In this document: in pieces, positions 21,501-26,790 of the stretch
Layout of the letters: each line of letters opens with the position of its first letter
Position numbering within the stretch: the first letter of the stretch is position 1
From: a virus
DNA length: 31,243 nt
Reading direction: 5' to 3' (one strand)
Virus record (IMG/VR): IMGVR_UViG_3300020179_000111
Location: 1-31,243 of that record
Made by a program: the position numbers and the translations under genes
Notes under the pieces: model-generated
Database searches by the model: none
The model's input: the letters and a program-made list of their open reading frames with translations, nothing else
What the model was told of the DNA's origin: nothing

Positions 21501-21529
21501 CGAGATACGACTACTTTACGCTCCTGCAT
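12584..21529 (-). CDS. Giant mosaic virion polyprotein (2981 aa): two metallopeptidases, ART-like, ParB/Srx-like and DnaQ-like exonuclease domains
   Basis: I chose ATG at 21529 because AGGAAAAGG lies 8 bases upstream; GTG at 21538 would add three residues and lacks spacing. Order: a basic N-terminus; an RCPPG...FTD...C motif (about 195-220); zinc metallopeptidase-like HEMTH (664-668); an ADP-ribosyltransferase-like region (about 960-1130, ending LILPPGEVEIFGRT); a KTSC-like domain (about 1188-1250); a helical and unassigned region (1270-1800); a ParB/sulfiredoxin-like domain with VIDGHHRWAA (about 2065); a DEDDh exonuclease domain (about 2230-2440: YLDYETTGL, NAAFDKDVLE, HTADADAEATAE); and a C-terminal zincin with HEFGH (2770-2774) and a likely third-ligand Glu in TEALAEAFAAWF. 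GLxSxT hexapeptides start at 274, 1265, 1803, 2183, 2190 and 2487, so the ParB-like, exonuclease and C-terminal peptidase parts are each bracketed. The metallopeptidase/ParB-like combination is known from phage head-morphogenesis fusions. A packaged multi-enzyme precursor is inferred. Confidence 0.87.
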   Translation of the reverse strand: MQERKVVVSRTITSGRFAPVIEKSIRERINDFVEVRQLLSVYPFSADYAVKAAMGKGRGGGSARNAAADNKAKRQKELKFRRLGIYCYDPKATKKPNQYFETKPRWNLDGQMGDVANVGWLDIPKVVAPDKYNEEVRKYLASRKNQPKIIARPAKKNKRTGQIEVKALGQSIGRVGGNIGQAAARAVGIILDPDGRMRCPPGVPAANQFTDEVGSNCFDFTPAIGRAIVEIAKRASASILEEISSIDGAISVMRDEDGNVVGVPGGAARRVRGGLASRTRTVPGPRGELLGPDGRPITVDVPPSPDFDRDVAELAARATPIPPERYEEVFEDMIRKTYPELSPEKIKKLTQTAVRRQKVRDKQRSDIQGVLDFATELGVDIDPTDPQSVQMGLAKVLHLLNLPEHGGWRANFKAYFGSKFGAGSMDVAMAEHRARQIDVVLDYLFSDPQKFGLTNEQLASIINTKFAGNPNLMKQKLMEVMSGGRTAEEVFGRDADMFKIVFEAQTKWDKMRQQEAGLLIGLIKQRKDNPKLTDGFRELSIGFPDTRDLGANDAVCFTDERGGYKMMINPLRTIMNTEAEMGISKSEFTLFEPDGMVGTEVAKLQAISSSIDAAGRTRARDAYLNDLETIEDLQNATESGTGFQQFWHAKNAGQVGQGMYIMNHEMTHGRQLMLIQNYLRTIPGLADSMSNEDMMILAENLLGGGQMFSLLGRDWDYASIISNPEWLSTAMSNMPEVMQVLLGKNMGGRYAMKHYWEAAHRAPFLSNLMQSTDDLYLPLSELRAKMERMDPESPEFEAAVSVFSEVAEIYNRGDLNLLQVTQAAYKRNASLTIAEMQAEISTGVDAGLIDMTPEIEAFLGPLRHGSDIDDNFGAVNPDPKPVIRDFKNEIRQGIKDTLTGKKARERRRNRKATERFGDIPGIAGMEGVEVVDSSPDSDKELARRLIETLDGMRSRSDVSRANNMMREVVLDAATEQQRKLVDGNWRGSLWNTSDPTDWNRALRSRPDEIVNAVENQFIPFMDLIDSSDVPTDMVAEIQLPPMSLGLPDEQIGTTLTVGKHFTAIVHSAEDIGPNGNSDAQRIMLLVPEGSTGLPDYTPGTQRGEVGSLILPPGEVEIFGRTNDGVALGRITSQKTTDEQLNELRQVLHSLGSSESRPLGQRIVAKRAENRIERRQEVARVGRTQAAVAMEVDPRNSKLANKIEYDPQTRTLKVSYRNGTSREFENVSYGRVRDAGAENKPDKLIYELEKIPREFNPDRAMPASTGLRSSTVNQINSQNRSNRANQKTIDILAKASDIGVDVDRQEREIVPKLIEQAKADRLRPEAMTAVKRAIQTSMSAENKQILRRLAENATLSDLEILRQMPGDDTFGHRLEVLREIADVRGDKQLVGQIDDFIKEVGAMTPEQYDAAIEEAMGKFESPFDKRATVLMRSPVDLITSGRYETVHQGRETQGGQVTGFDVPAIRRAAESQLLNFSGDTDSETTSLRPSSAMTLQTLPGETRARRLRELYGEDIEIQHDAPSIGKEGKQAAHTGTRKQTWKNDSQYGANSIVLRPEVAERTLAINGDSVSDVSTSGSDVVEPGARLSKLSEDGRLASMFFDPLAVLFETRTGRRDTVASAGSNGRKRYVESLTVGSFELSDVESIVSEPFGLRGEHMWRQGKMSMLGTNPQASFTNLIAAARQRDELFEKYGIDVIIDSRELSLDDVEPFNAAMTAKWVDRQISSGQWVDVSPKDVIMDEKTTPYEALLRYRKIRAEKGNGTPLFDHPNNESGFGTSSVNDKNFISMVDDELRRLRPESPRGGLASSTQTPKRGTVSETADGVVLWTPDLNVSSKITDEDWQRYMNEMAQKKTNQPIAPEEKRLLVKVNTVEEAVLAVLDGHDVDMPDMEGAHTLIDDFARLVQTLEQMYHNGEISEDKLKNFVFDLCQVTVKGTSAFCLGNKGMPRYLMPQSIGDALPGTTAAEWLERQNAERIARGEQPETEVDGTDSFVAFLKNAGLRVSEPRQVQSEKLKATQRDMQGHKVATMLSGAIRGKFDKATGKYDETKKWNPGKKPIFVSRDGYVIDGHHRWAAQLGLDAMDGILGNNHYMNVVVVDAPISEIIVLANQWTWEFGIAPKPVAKRTDSNPAYAREVLQILRDSAHVGGVGNIDFGYMKPREAAELTTMEPGDEFARIPAPKSRGLASRTTGLKSSTDTKNEKPQYPRKPSYGPILGDMNKIFEGAKDWEDFKKRYDDVEVTYLDYETTGLKFDEFNFSTGNGEVTQIGAVKVKNGKVTKRFETYVNPGIPRSDWEQWSRDNLKDYDGNLVTDEFLQNKPSVAEAHRRLAEFIGPNAMMGVQNAAFDKDVLEDALKKHGIDFSVAGWIDLKDMASMVLPRYSDEKPDGPFKFNKKLGKNVPSNSLADITKYLQVELGDKHHTADADAEATAESMRKLIEGAIKNKWSTDVLDETNRTNYVTKQQERFDKDITAFDTAKADYVQKQKSGGLASSTSRSSQDFDFPPKPSGRTLGQKLDQGPQELPNGRDSLGIPVVAKPDTLKKKFGSSRRQAQRYFKKKYGIDVEVSKSIFKNKKGDMKSTARHAAGYAAMQAFDDMLLNTPGLQQLLKDNNFSINITDGGAEGRSDLFMPTEVLGTFGPRPKLFRSQRFRDGDKARTRIDINIHELTDGARRLVQRDWGPRFRGHQRVQVTDGPGRTANAISVPGGALPTVMAQLGLPAFDDSFLEPSADMPDNLPPWRRSVSADRNYDEAKYEELVNTVGARLAYATTVHEFGHLLDFAVRDKSKSTMELPSVLKSMFVSIFDDGPPNETRAEKMKRITKKLFRGGDIEDLYESGSRTRQIEAELQPSRYAATKATEALAEAFAAWFLFARAPDIRTTAASRKKVRNLSGEETEAVNVTGVLMQPAKGSRSVISPLIQKLGPAVKSANPEEATNLEDFDPLVVLYAFLPLIAENAKSAKIGRRRARRINRNKKDDKESVSK

Positions 21530-21555
21530 GGCAGGCACCTTTTCCTAGTCGATTA

Positions 21556-22917
21556 TTACGACTCTGGTGTGTTTTTTTGTTCCTCAACCTCTGCATTGAG
21601 TAACTCAAATTCCAACAGTTGAGACATAAAATTGTCGTCAATGGTTTTGTCATCTGCTGTTTCGGACGACTTCGAGCCAACGACCCACGTTGCCGGAATC
21701 ATTGATTCGGCGCCGAGGGCCTTTGCGCGCTTCATGATGTGGCGCTTTGCTGCCGACTTGTCTTTTGCGCGACCAAAAGCCTGAATTGCATTTGACAGGT
21801 CTTCCTTGCTTGCAATCGGGTATGAGCCGTCTGGGAGCGCAGAGCCCTCTTCGGCCATGCGCTCACGTTGCTCTGGTGAAAATGCGCGCTTTAGCGCAAC
21901 CTCTGCAGCCTCGGCCTCAATTGCTTCCGCATCCTCTTCTTCGTATTTGTCGAATCCAAGAACTTCGCCATCGAGAGAGACGAAAACATCGTACGATTTA
22001 CCATCGAGACCATCAATTTCAACTGCATAAGCGTCGTAGCCCTCGAATACATCTGGTTCGACAGCAACGACGTGGCCCTGAATTGACTTGGTTGCAATTT
22101 CTGCAGCGTCATTAAAATCAATCAGCATCATCTCGTCGACGAGTGATTTTTGTTCAAATGCGTTATTGTCCAACTTGTGCCATCCAAGAACTTCGGCACT
22201 GGTTCCGTCAATGAAAACCTCGATTGGGCGACCGTCTTTGGCTTCAACGTCAATAACGAACATGTCGGCCTCTGCAGAATATCCTGAATCAAGGACCTTG
22301 CCGTCAAACATGTCCTCGGCGATTCCCTCTACATGAAGAAGTCCTGGCATTCCTTTTTCGGCCATGCAACCACCAACACAGTCGTCGCACACTGGCTGAC
22401 CACCCGGATAGACCTTTCTGTCGATTGCGCATAGATAGCCGCGCGCACCGACATCTGCGGATTTGTATCCCATTGTGGACAGACGTCTTGATTTCATCTC
22501 TTCCATTTCGTCAGCGGGCTCTTCCTCTTCTTCCTCTTCATCTTCGTCTTCTGCTACTGCCTCATCGTCTTCTGCCGCTGCCTCATCGTCTTCGTCGTCT
22601 TCGTCGTCTTCGTCCTCCTCGTCGTCGTCTTCTTCTTCGTCTTCCATGGCGGCCTTCATCTTCATTGGCTTTTTCTTATAGCCCTTTTCTACCTCTTCTT
22701 CGTCTTCACCTTCGGCATCAACCACTTCCTGCTGGTCATCCATTTCCTCGTCGTCAGCCATCGGCATAGCCTTCATTTGAACAGGCATGGCGCCACATTT
22801 TGCGCACACTTTCGCACCAGGCGCGTAACCACAACCTTCAGCATTAACACCTTTTGCACACTTGAGTACCGAGCCGTCGCTGTCCAACTTAACAACCGCG
22901 TTCTTGTCGTAATCCAT
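21556..22917 (-). CDS. Acidic Cys-rich head-assembly protein, possible scaffold (453 aa)
   Basis: ATG at 22917 follows AAGGAG at good spacing. Residues 19-40 form a zinc-ribbon-like cluster (KCAKG..CGY..GAKVCAKCGA). An Asp/Glu tract covers about 55-140. A second Cys cluster lies at about 160-188 (YLCAIDRKVYPGG, VCDDCVGGC). Two similar beta-rich segments follow (about 194-250 and 277-330), resembling PepSY-type repeats. Residues 346-410 carry a phage-type C-terminal domain with LPDGSYPI and RHIMKRAKALG. The gene lies just after the protease, where scaffolds are commonly found, and its long acidic tract and coiled C-terminus fit such a role, but no scaffold family is clearly recognised. It has its own region upstream, separated from the protease gene by a terminator, so it may be expressed at a different level. 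Confidence 0.8.
   Translation of the reverse strand: MDYDKNAVVKLDSDGSVLKCAKGVNAEGCGYAPGAKVCAKCGAMPVQMKAMPMADDEEMDDQQEVVDAEGEDEEEVEKGYKKKPMKMKAAMEDEEEDDDEEDEDDEDDEDDEAAAEDDEAVAEDEDEEEEEEEPADEMEEMKSRRLSTMGYKSADVGARGYLCAIDRKVYPGGQPVCDDCVGGCMAEKGMPGLLHVEGIAEDMFDGKVLDSGYSAEADMFVIDVEAKDGRPIEVFIDGTSAEVLGWHKLDNNAFEQKSLVDEMMLIDFNDAAEIATKSIQGHVVAVEPDVFEGYDAYAVEIDGLDGKSYDVFVSLDGEVLGFDKYEEEDAEAIEAEAAEVALKRAFSPEQRERMAEEGSALPDGSYPIASKEDLSNAIQAFGRAKDKSAAKRHIMKRAKALGAESMIPATWVVGSKSSETADDKTIDDNFMSQLLEFELLNAEVEEQKNTPES
22520..22660 (-). repeat. Low-complexity GAA/GAC triplet tract coding for Asp/Glu
   Basis: Short TCT, TCG and TCC triplet repeats on the + strand encode the Asp/Glu tract of the acidic protein on the - strand. 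The apparent poly-Ser frame on the + strand is a shadow of it. Slippage here could vary the tract length between relatives. Confidence 0.8.
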
Positions 22918-22989
22918 TGTGATGGCTCCTTGTTATCTCGAGACGACAATAGCACGCGCCGTGCCGACCCGTTGTATTAAGAATCGTTT

Positions 22990-23030
22990 CAAAAAATTAT
23001 ACTTCACGGAGTTAGCCCGCCGTGAAGTAA
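22990..23030 (-). terminator. Intrinsic terminator after the protease gene
   Basis: Read on the - strand, TACTTCACGG (23029-23020) pairs perfectly with CCGTGAAGTA (23009-23000) around a 10-base loop. The hairpin is followed by TAATTTTTTG at 22999-22990. A 10 bp GC-containing stem with a T run is a classic rho-independent terminator. It lies 24 bases past the stop codon of the protease fusion. It should stop or attenuate portal-protease transcription, so the genes to its left may need read-through or a promoter of their own. The 70 bases between it and the acidic gene could hold one, but I find no clear -35/-10 pair. Confidence 0.75.
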
Positions 23031-23053
23031 TTGCAATTTTGCCCTTCTTCGCT

Positions 23054-26000
23054 TTACTTATCTGCCGGCATGGAACTTTTGTCAACAAACGTTGACATAG
23101 CCGCAGAAGCAACTTTTTCAAGCAATTCTGCAAAAATTTCCCCACGAGTTCCAACACCACCATCCTTCCCGGCAGTTTTTTGTCTGTCGATTACGGCCAT
23201 CACCGCATCAAGAATTTTGTCTGCTTCGTCCGCGGTAATTTTTATTGAGCCAACGTTTGTTCTTTTTGACCCTGCTGTAAATGCTCCTGCTTCGTATTTC
23301 TTTATTTTTTCTTGAAGTATTGTCAGGCCCTTTTTGGTTGAGTCAGAATCTGCACTTCTAATCTCCTTCGACAGAGAATCGTCTATTTTTCTCCACCAAG
23401 TGGATTCATTGGTTATCTCTGTTCTGGGTGCCTTTTCTGTTGAAGAGGCAAGCCCCCGAGCCTGTTTTTTGCGTCTATTTGACTTTTGGAATGCCCTGGC
23501 TTTGGCTGTGCTACTTTCCAAACCAGAAATACTGTCGAGTGCGGTTTCTTCATCAAATTCCGTCAAATCCCCTGTTCCGTCGTCTCCATATATTTCATCT
23601 ATGTTGGCGCCAGCAGATATGTCGTCATCATCGTCGTCTAAGCCATATCTTTCGGCGCGTCTCCCTCGACGTCTCAATTCTTCTCCTGCTTCAGTCGAAA
23701 ATCCTCCACCACCAGCGCTTTCTACATTTTCTGCATCCAATTCGTCTTCGGAATCCCTGGCCCTTCCCTGACCGCGTTCAAGATTTTGATTGACGCGATA
23801 CATGAACTCTAGAAGTTCTTTCTCCTTCTTGGTCATTTTTCTAGTTTGTCTCACTTCTTTTATTGGGTCGTATTCCACAAGCGATTCGGCAAGTTCCGCT
23901 AGTCCGTTGTCCAATTCTTCGATTGCATCTTTAAAGTTTTGTGGTGTCGGCTCAACCCCATCTTCCGGATAGACAGTTGAAACAATCTTGTCAGCAATAT
24001 CTCTTACGGCGTTACCAAACTCTTCGTCAACACCATTCATTTTGGAACCCAAACTCACCGTTTCTGCCCACGCCTTAATTTCTCTTTCTTCGGTGCGCAA
24101 TTTTGTTGGTGGTGTTTTTGGCGCTGTGGGTTTCGGCTTTGGCTTTGGCGTGTCTTGAGTACTTGGTTCGGGCTCTGTTGGTTTTATGGCCCTAACCTTC
24201 TTTGCCTCATCTCTTTCTCTATCTTCATCTTTTCGCATCGTTTGTTCAATCAGATAATCATCCAAACTTCTGATTGACTTTTGCCATCGCGAACTCCTAT
24301 TCAATGTTTCAAGTTTTTTTCTATTGTCGCCGAACCAGGCCAACTGCTCGTCTACATCCATTTCCTTCCAATTTTTAGGAAATATTTCCGCCTTGATATA
24401 GGGTTCAAGCAAATCTACTTTCTCGCCATCAATCTTCTTTTCGTAGACAATCTCTGGCGGATTTCCCCGTACTTCAAATGGGGAGTGTTGTATTCCTTTA
24501 CCATCTTTATCACGTGGCCATGGAGTTCCGACTTCCTTACCTCGGGCTGCGCTGACTTTGCCACCACGAGTGTCAACACCACGCTGAAGTCTTTGTTTGG
24601 CCTTCTCTGAATCTGACCGTATTTTCCTAATTCTCTCCCCTCGTTGTGTGAGTCGCCCAATCGGACTGTCTTGTTCGTCCAGTTCTCTGTCGCGCGCCTC
24701 ACCCTGTTCCAAGGTGAGTGTGTTTTTCGTTTGTTTATTTGTTCTAAAATATTCGCCCTTTTCAATAAGTTCGTTTAGAACTTCAAATGGCGTTCTTCCT
24801 TTTTCCATTTTTCTTTCTTTTTGTTGATGTTTACCGCTTTTTTCAAGGCCATCTTTGACTTGTGGCCACGCCGCACGCAACTCTTCCAACATTTTTTCGT
24901 CGATATCAGGCAAATGGTCTTGCGTTTGCTTTGGTCTTGTTAAACCAGTTGGTGCCCCAAACTCATTTACTTCTGGTGTAAGTTCCGTATATCGCTTGGC
25001 TTCCTTTATCGCTTTGGCAATTCTTCTGACTATGTGGTCATCTGGCAACGACGCGCCATCTTCTTTCAAAAAATCTTCAAACATTCTTTCAATTTTTGGT
25101 TTTGTTTTTCTTGGGATTAAGAAGGGAACGATTGTTCGCCCCTTCCTTTGTGCCGTTATGTACCAGGGTTCGCCGCCCTGCCATTTGGGTTTTTTGGGTG
25201 GAGTGTTGTCCGCGGGGGGGTTTGTTTCAGACCTCAGTCCCTGTGTGGCAAATCTTGTTGGGTCTGGCATTTCTCGCCACGTACCATCAAAAATCATTCC
25301 GTCGCCGTCGAGGTCGCGACGCTTTCGAGGGTCAAGTACCCCTTCGATTCTGGCTAGCGCGGCCCTGCCGCGCCTAACTTTTCCCCCACCACCGATGCCC
25401 CTACCGATTCTTCCAAGCAATGACTTGGTTGCGTTTTCCACCGCCTCATAAGCATCTCCAATTAGAGGAGAGGAAATAACGATGCCGTCCTCCGTCACGT
25501 ACGATTCAATCCTGTGATAATCAAACACCGGGTCAAGCGCCTGCTTCGTGGAAAAAGCGTCTTCAGGTGAGCAAGGGATTACCCAAACGTCAACGTCATG
25601 AGACTTTGTGTCCAGAAGTTCATTAAGGGAAGTTGTTATATCAAGTAATTTTTGCGTGATTTCATTATGTTCAGCAGCACTAACCTTGCTGAGGAAAATT
25701 GACTCAAGACTTTCCTCTTCAGACTTGGACGAATCAAAAAACCCGCTTTGAATTCCTGAGTTGCCATATCTCACTGGAATAATCGGACCCTCTGGTCTAC
25801 TCGGTTTTTGTGCCACGCCAGGAAAATTTGGAATTCTTGGCGTTGCTTGTTGACCTGGGGTTGGTCGACCAGAACTCGGCATGCCCGCCATTGGTCTATT
25901 GATGAGCATTGGCGTTACAATTTTTTCTGGTTTACCAAACATGTATTGTTCGCCATCAAAGTAATAACCAAGACGAAACATTCCCTTACCTGGTTTTAGG

Positions 26001-26701
26001 AAAGTTACAGAACTTTCCGTTGCTTTCATTATCTTCACTGGTCCATTTGTTCTTGCGGCTAATTCGTTTTGTAGTGCAATAAGTTTGTCGCCATTGATTG
26101 GTTGAGCAACGCCTTGAAGAAATGGGTCCGATGGTTGTTTTGGTTTTTCTTCAAGAATCATCACCCCTACAGCCGGCATTTCATGATTTTTTTCATCACT
26201 CTTTACCGATATTGTTCCAGTCAACTGATTGGCCCCATGCAAAACAGGACTCAACTCGTAAAGTTCAACTTCACGTAGAACGTTTGCCTGTTTGCTGTTG
26301 TCATAGATGGCATCAAGAGTCTTGTAGCCAATAGACCATTCCTGCTCTTCTCCAAAAAAGGCAACGTTAGTAAATGCCTCTCGGCCCTTTTCTGAATTTA
26401 AATTGAACTGCACCTTGGCATATAGTCCACCAATCCCAGCAATTTTCATCTTTTGCGGAAGCCGTGGGTCATTTGGGGGAACTTCGTAGATTTCGAGAAC
26501 CTTACCAATTGGGTCATTCCAATTGTGACCCCACACGACGCGTGGCTTTCTTCTCATCAAACTTTTGGCAAAGGCACCCGTAACCACAATGTCGCCGACA
26601 CTGTCCTTATTGCCTATCCCGGCCACAAAACATTCGACAATTCCCTGCGCTTCATCAATGTTGAACTGACCAGAATTGGATTTAAAAAGAATGTCTTGCA
26701 T
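23054..26701 (-). CDS. HK97-type prohead protease with giant C-terminal extension (1215 aa)
   Basis: Residues 1-165 are an S78-type prohead maturation protease. His59 in VVWGHNW and Ser123 in EWSIGY are the likely catalytic pair, and the conserved ELYELSPVLHGAN segment follows at about 147-158. Such proteases normally have about 200 residues; this one continues for about 1050 more. The extension has a Pro-rich linker, a small domain (about 340-430), an IGR-rich basic stretch, the RRDLDGDGMIFDGTWREMP module (453-479), long charged helical regions, and an acidic patch near 1030. Hexapeptides are GLRSET (488), GLESST (1060) and GLASST (1083). ATG at 26701 has AAAGGA upstream. The gene sits between portal and scaffold-like gene as expected. 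The family assignment of the N-terminus is firm. That this enzyme cuts the hexapeptides, including its own, is inference. Confidence 0.9.
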   Translation of the reverse strand: MQDILFKSNSGQFNIDEAQGIVECFVAGIGNKDSVGDIVVTGAFAKSLMRRKPRVVWGHNWNDPIGKVLEIYEVPPNDPRLPQKMKIAGIGGLYAKVQFNLNSEKGREAFTNVAFFGEEQEWSIGYKTLDAIYDNSKQANVLREVELYELSPVLHGANQLTGTISVKSDEKNHEMPAVGVMILEEKPKQPSDPFLQGVAQPINGDKLIALQNELAARTNGPVKIMKATESSVTFLKPGKGMFRLGYYFDGEQYMFGKPEKIVTPMLINRPMAGMPSSGRPTPGQQATPRIPNFPGVAQKPSRPEGPIIPVRYGNSGIQSGFFDSSKSEEESLESIFLSKVSAAEHNEITQKLLDITTSLNELLDTKSHDVDVWVIPCSPEDAFSTKQALDPVFDYHRIESYVTEDGIVISSPLIGDAYEAVENATKSLLGRIGRGIGGGGKVRRGRAALARIEGVLDPRKRRDLDGDGMIFDGTWREMPDPTRFATQGLRSETNPPADNTPPKKPKWQGGEPWYITAQRKGRTIVPFLIPRKTKPKIERMFEDFLKEDGASLPDDHIVRRIAKAIKEAKRYTELTPEVNEFGAPTGLTRPKQTQDHLPDIDEKMLEELRAAWPQVKDGLEKSGKHQQKERKMEKGRTPFEVLNELIEKGEYFRTNKQTKNTLTLEQGEARDRELDEQDSPIGRLTQRGERIRKIRSDSEKAKQRLQRGVDTRGGKVSAARGKEVGTPWPRDKDGKGIQHSPFEVRGNPPEIVYEKKIDGEKVDLLEPYIKAEIFPKNWKEMDVDEQLAWFGDNRKKLETLNRSSRWQKSIRSLDDYLIEQTMRKDEDRERDEAKKVRAIKPTEPEPSTQDTPKPKPKPTAPKTPPTKLRTEEREIKAWAETVSLGSKMNGVDEEFGNAVRDIADKIVSTVYPEDGVEPTPQNFKDAIEELDNGLAELAESLVEYDPIKEVRQTRKMTKKEKELLEFMYRVNQNLERGQGRARDSEDELDAENVESAGGGGFSTEAGEELRRRGRRAERYGLDDDDDDISAGANIDEIYGDDGTGDLTEFDEETALDSISGLESSTAKARAFQKSNRRKKQARGLASSTEKAPRTEITNESTWWRKIDDSLSKEIRSADSDSTKKGLTILQEKIKKYEAGAFTAGSKRTNVGSIKITADEADKILDAVMAVIDRQKTAGKDGGVGTRGEIFAELLEKVASAAMSTFVDKSSMPADK
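25266..25345 (-). repeat. 80-base exact repeat, copy in the protease fusion
   Basis: These 80 bases are identical to 8561-8640 in the same orientation, while bases on both sides differ. They encode protease-fusion residues 453-479, the DLDGDG module. Identity even at third codon positions implies recent duplication or gene conversion. Confidence 0.9.
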
Positions 26702-26759
26702 CTTGATTCCTTTGCGCCCTAGTAATAATAAGCGAAAATTACGTTTGTTGATTGGAAGT

Positions 26760-26790
26760 ATTTCTGTAATCCCTGACTAAATACAGAAAT
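26760..26790 (-). other. Stem-loop at the end of the portal gene
   Basis: ATTTCTGTA (26760-26768) and TACAGAAAT (26782-26790) form a perfect 9 bp stem around a 13-base loop, touching the portal stop codon. No T run follows on the - strand, so it is not a standard terminator. It may stabilise or process the mRNA between portal and protease. The rest of the 88-base gap to the protease start shows nothing beyond that gene's ribosome binding site. Confidence 0.45.

Larger units (their letters stand above)
121..23524 (-). repeat. Dispersed GLxSxT hexapeptide family across four genes
   Basis: At least 24 copies of G-L-[A/R/K/S/G]-S-[S/T/R]-T-like peptides occur only in the four large polyproteins. 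Base positions include 934-951, 382-399, 5002-5019, 5107-5124, 5308-5325, 5506-5523, 5704-5721, 6178-6195, 6388-6405, 6847-6864, 7099-7116, 8080-8097, 8446-8463, 14054-14071, 14945-14962, 14966-14983, 16106-16123, 17720-17737, 20693-20710, 23438-23455, 23507-23524 and 25223-25240. Two more lie within 121-159. Synonymous codons vary freely between copies. The copies sit at domain borders. Confidence 0.85.

Noticed and set aside
22463-22681. Poly-Ser reading frame on the + strand
   Set aside because: It is the antisense image of the Asp/Glu triplet tract in the acidic protein and has no ribosome binding site or neighbouring genes.
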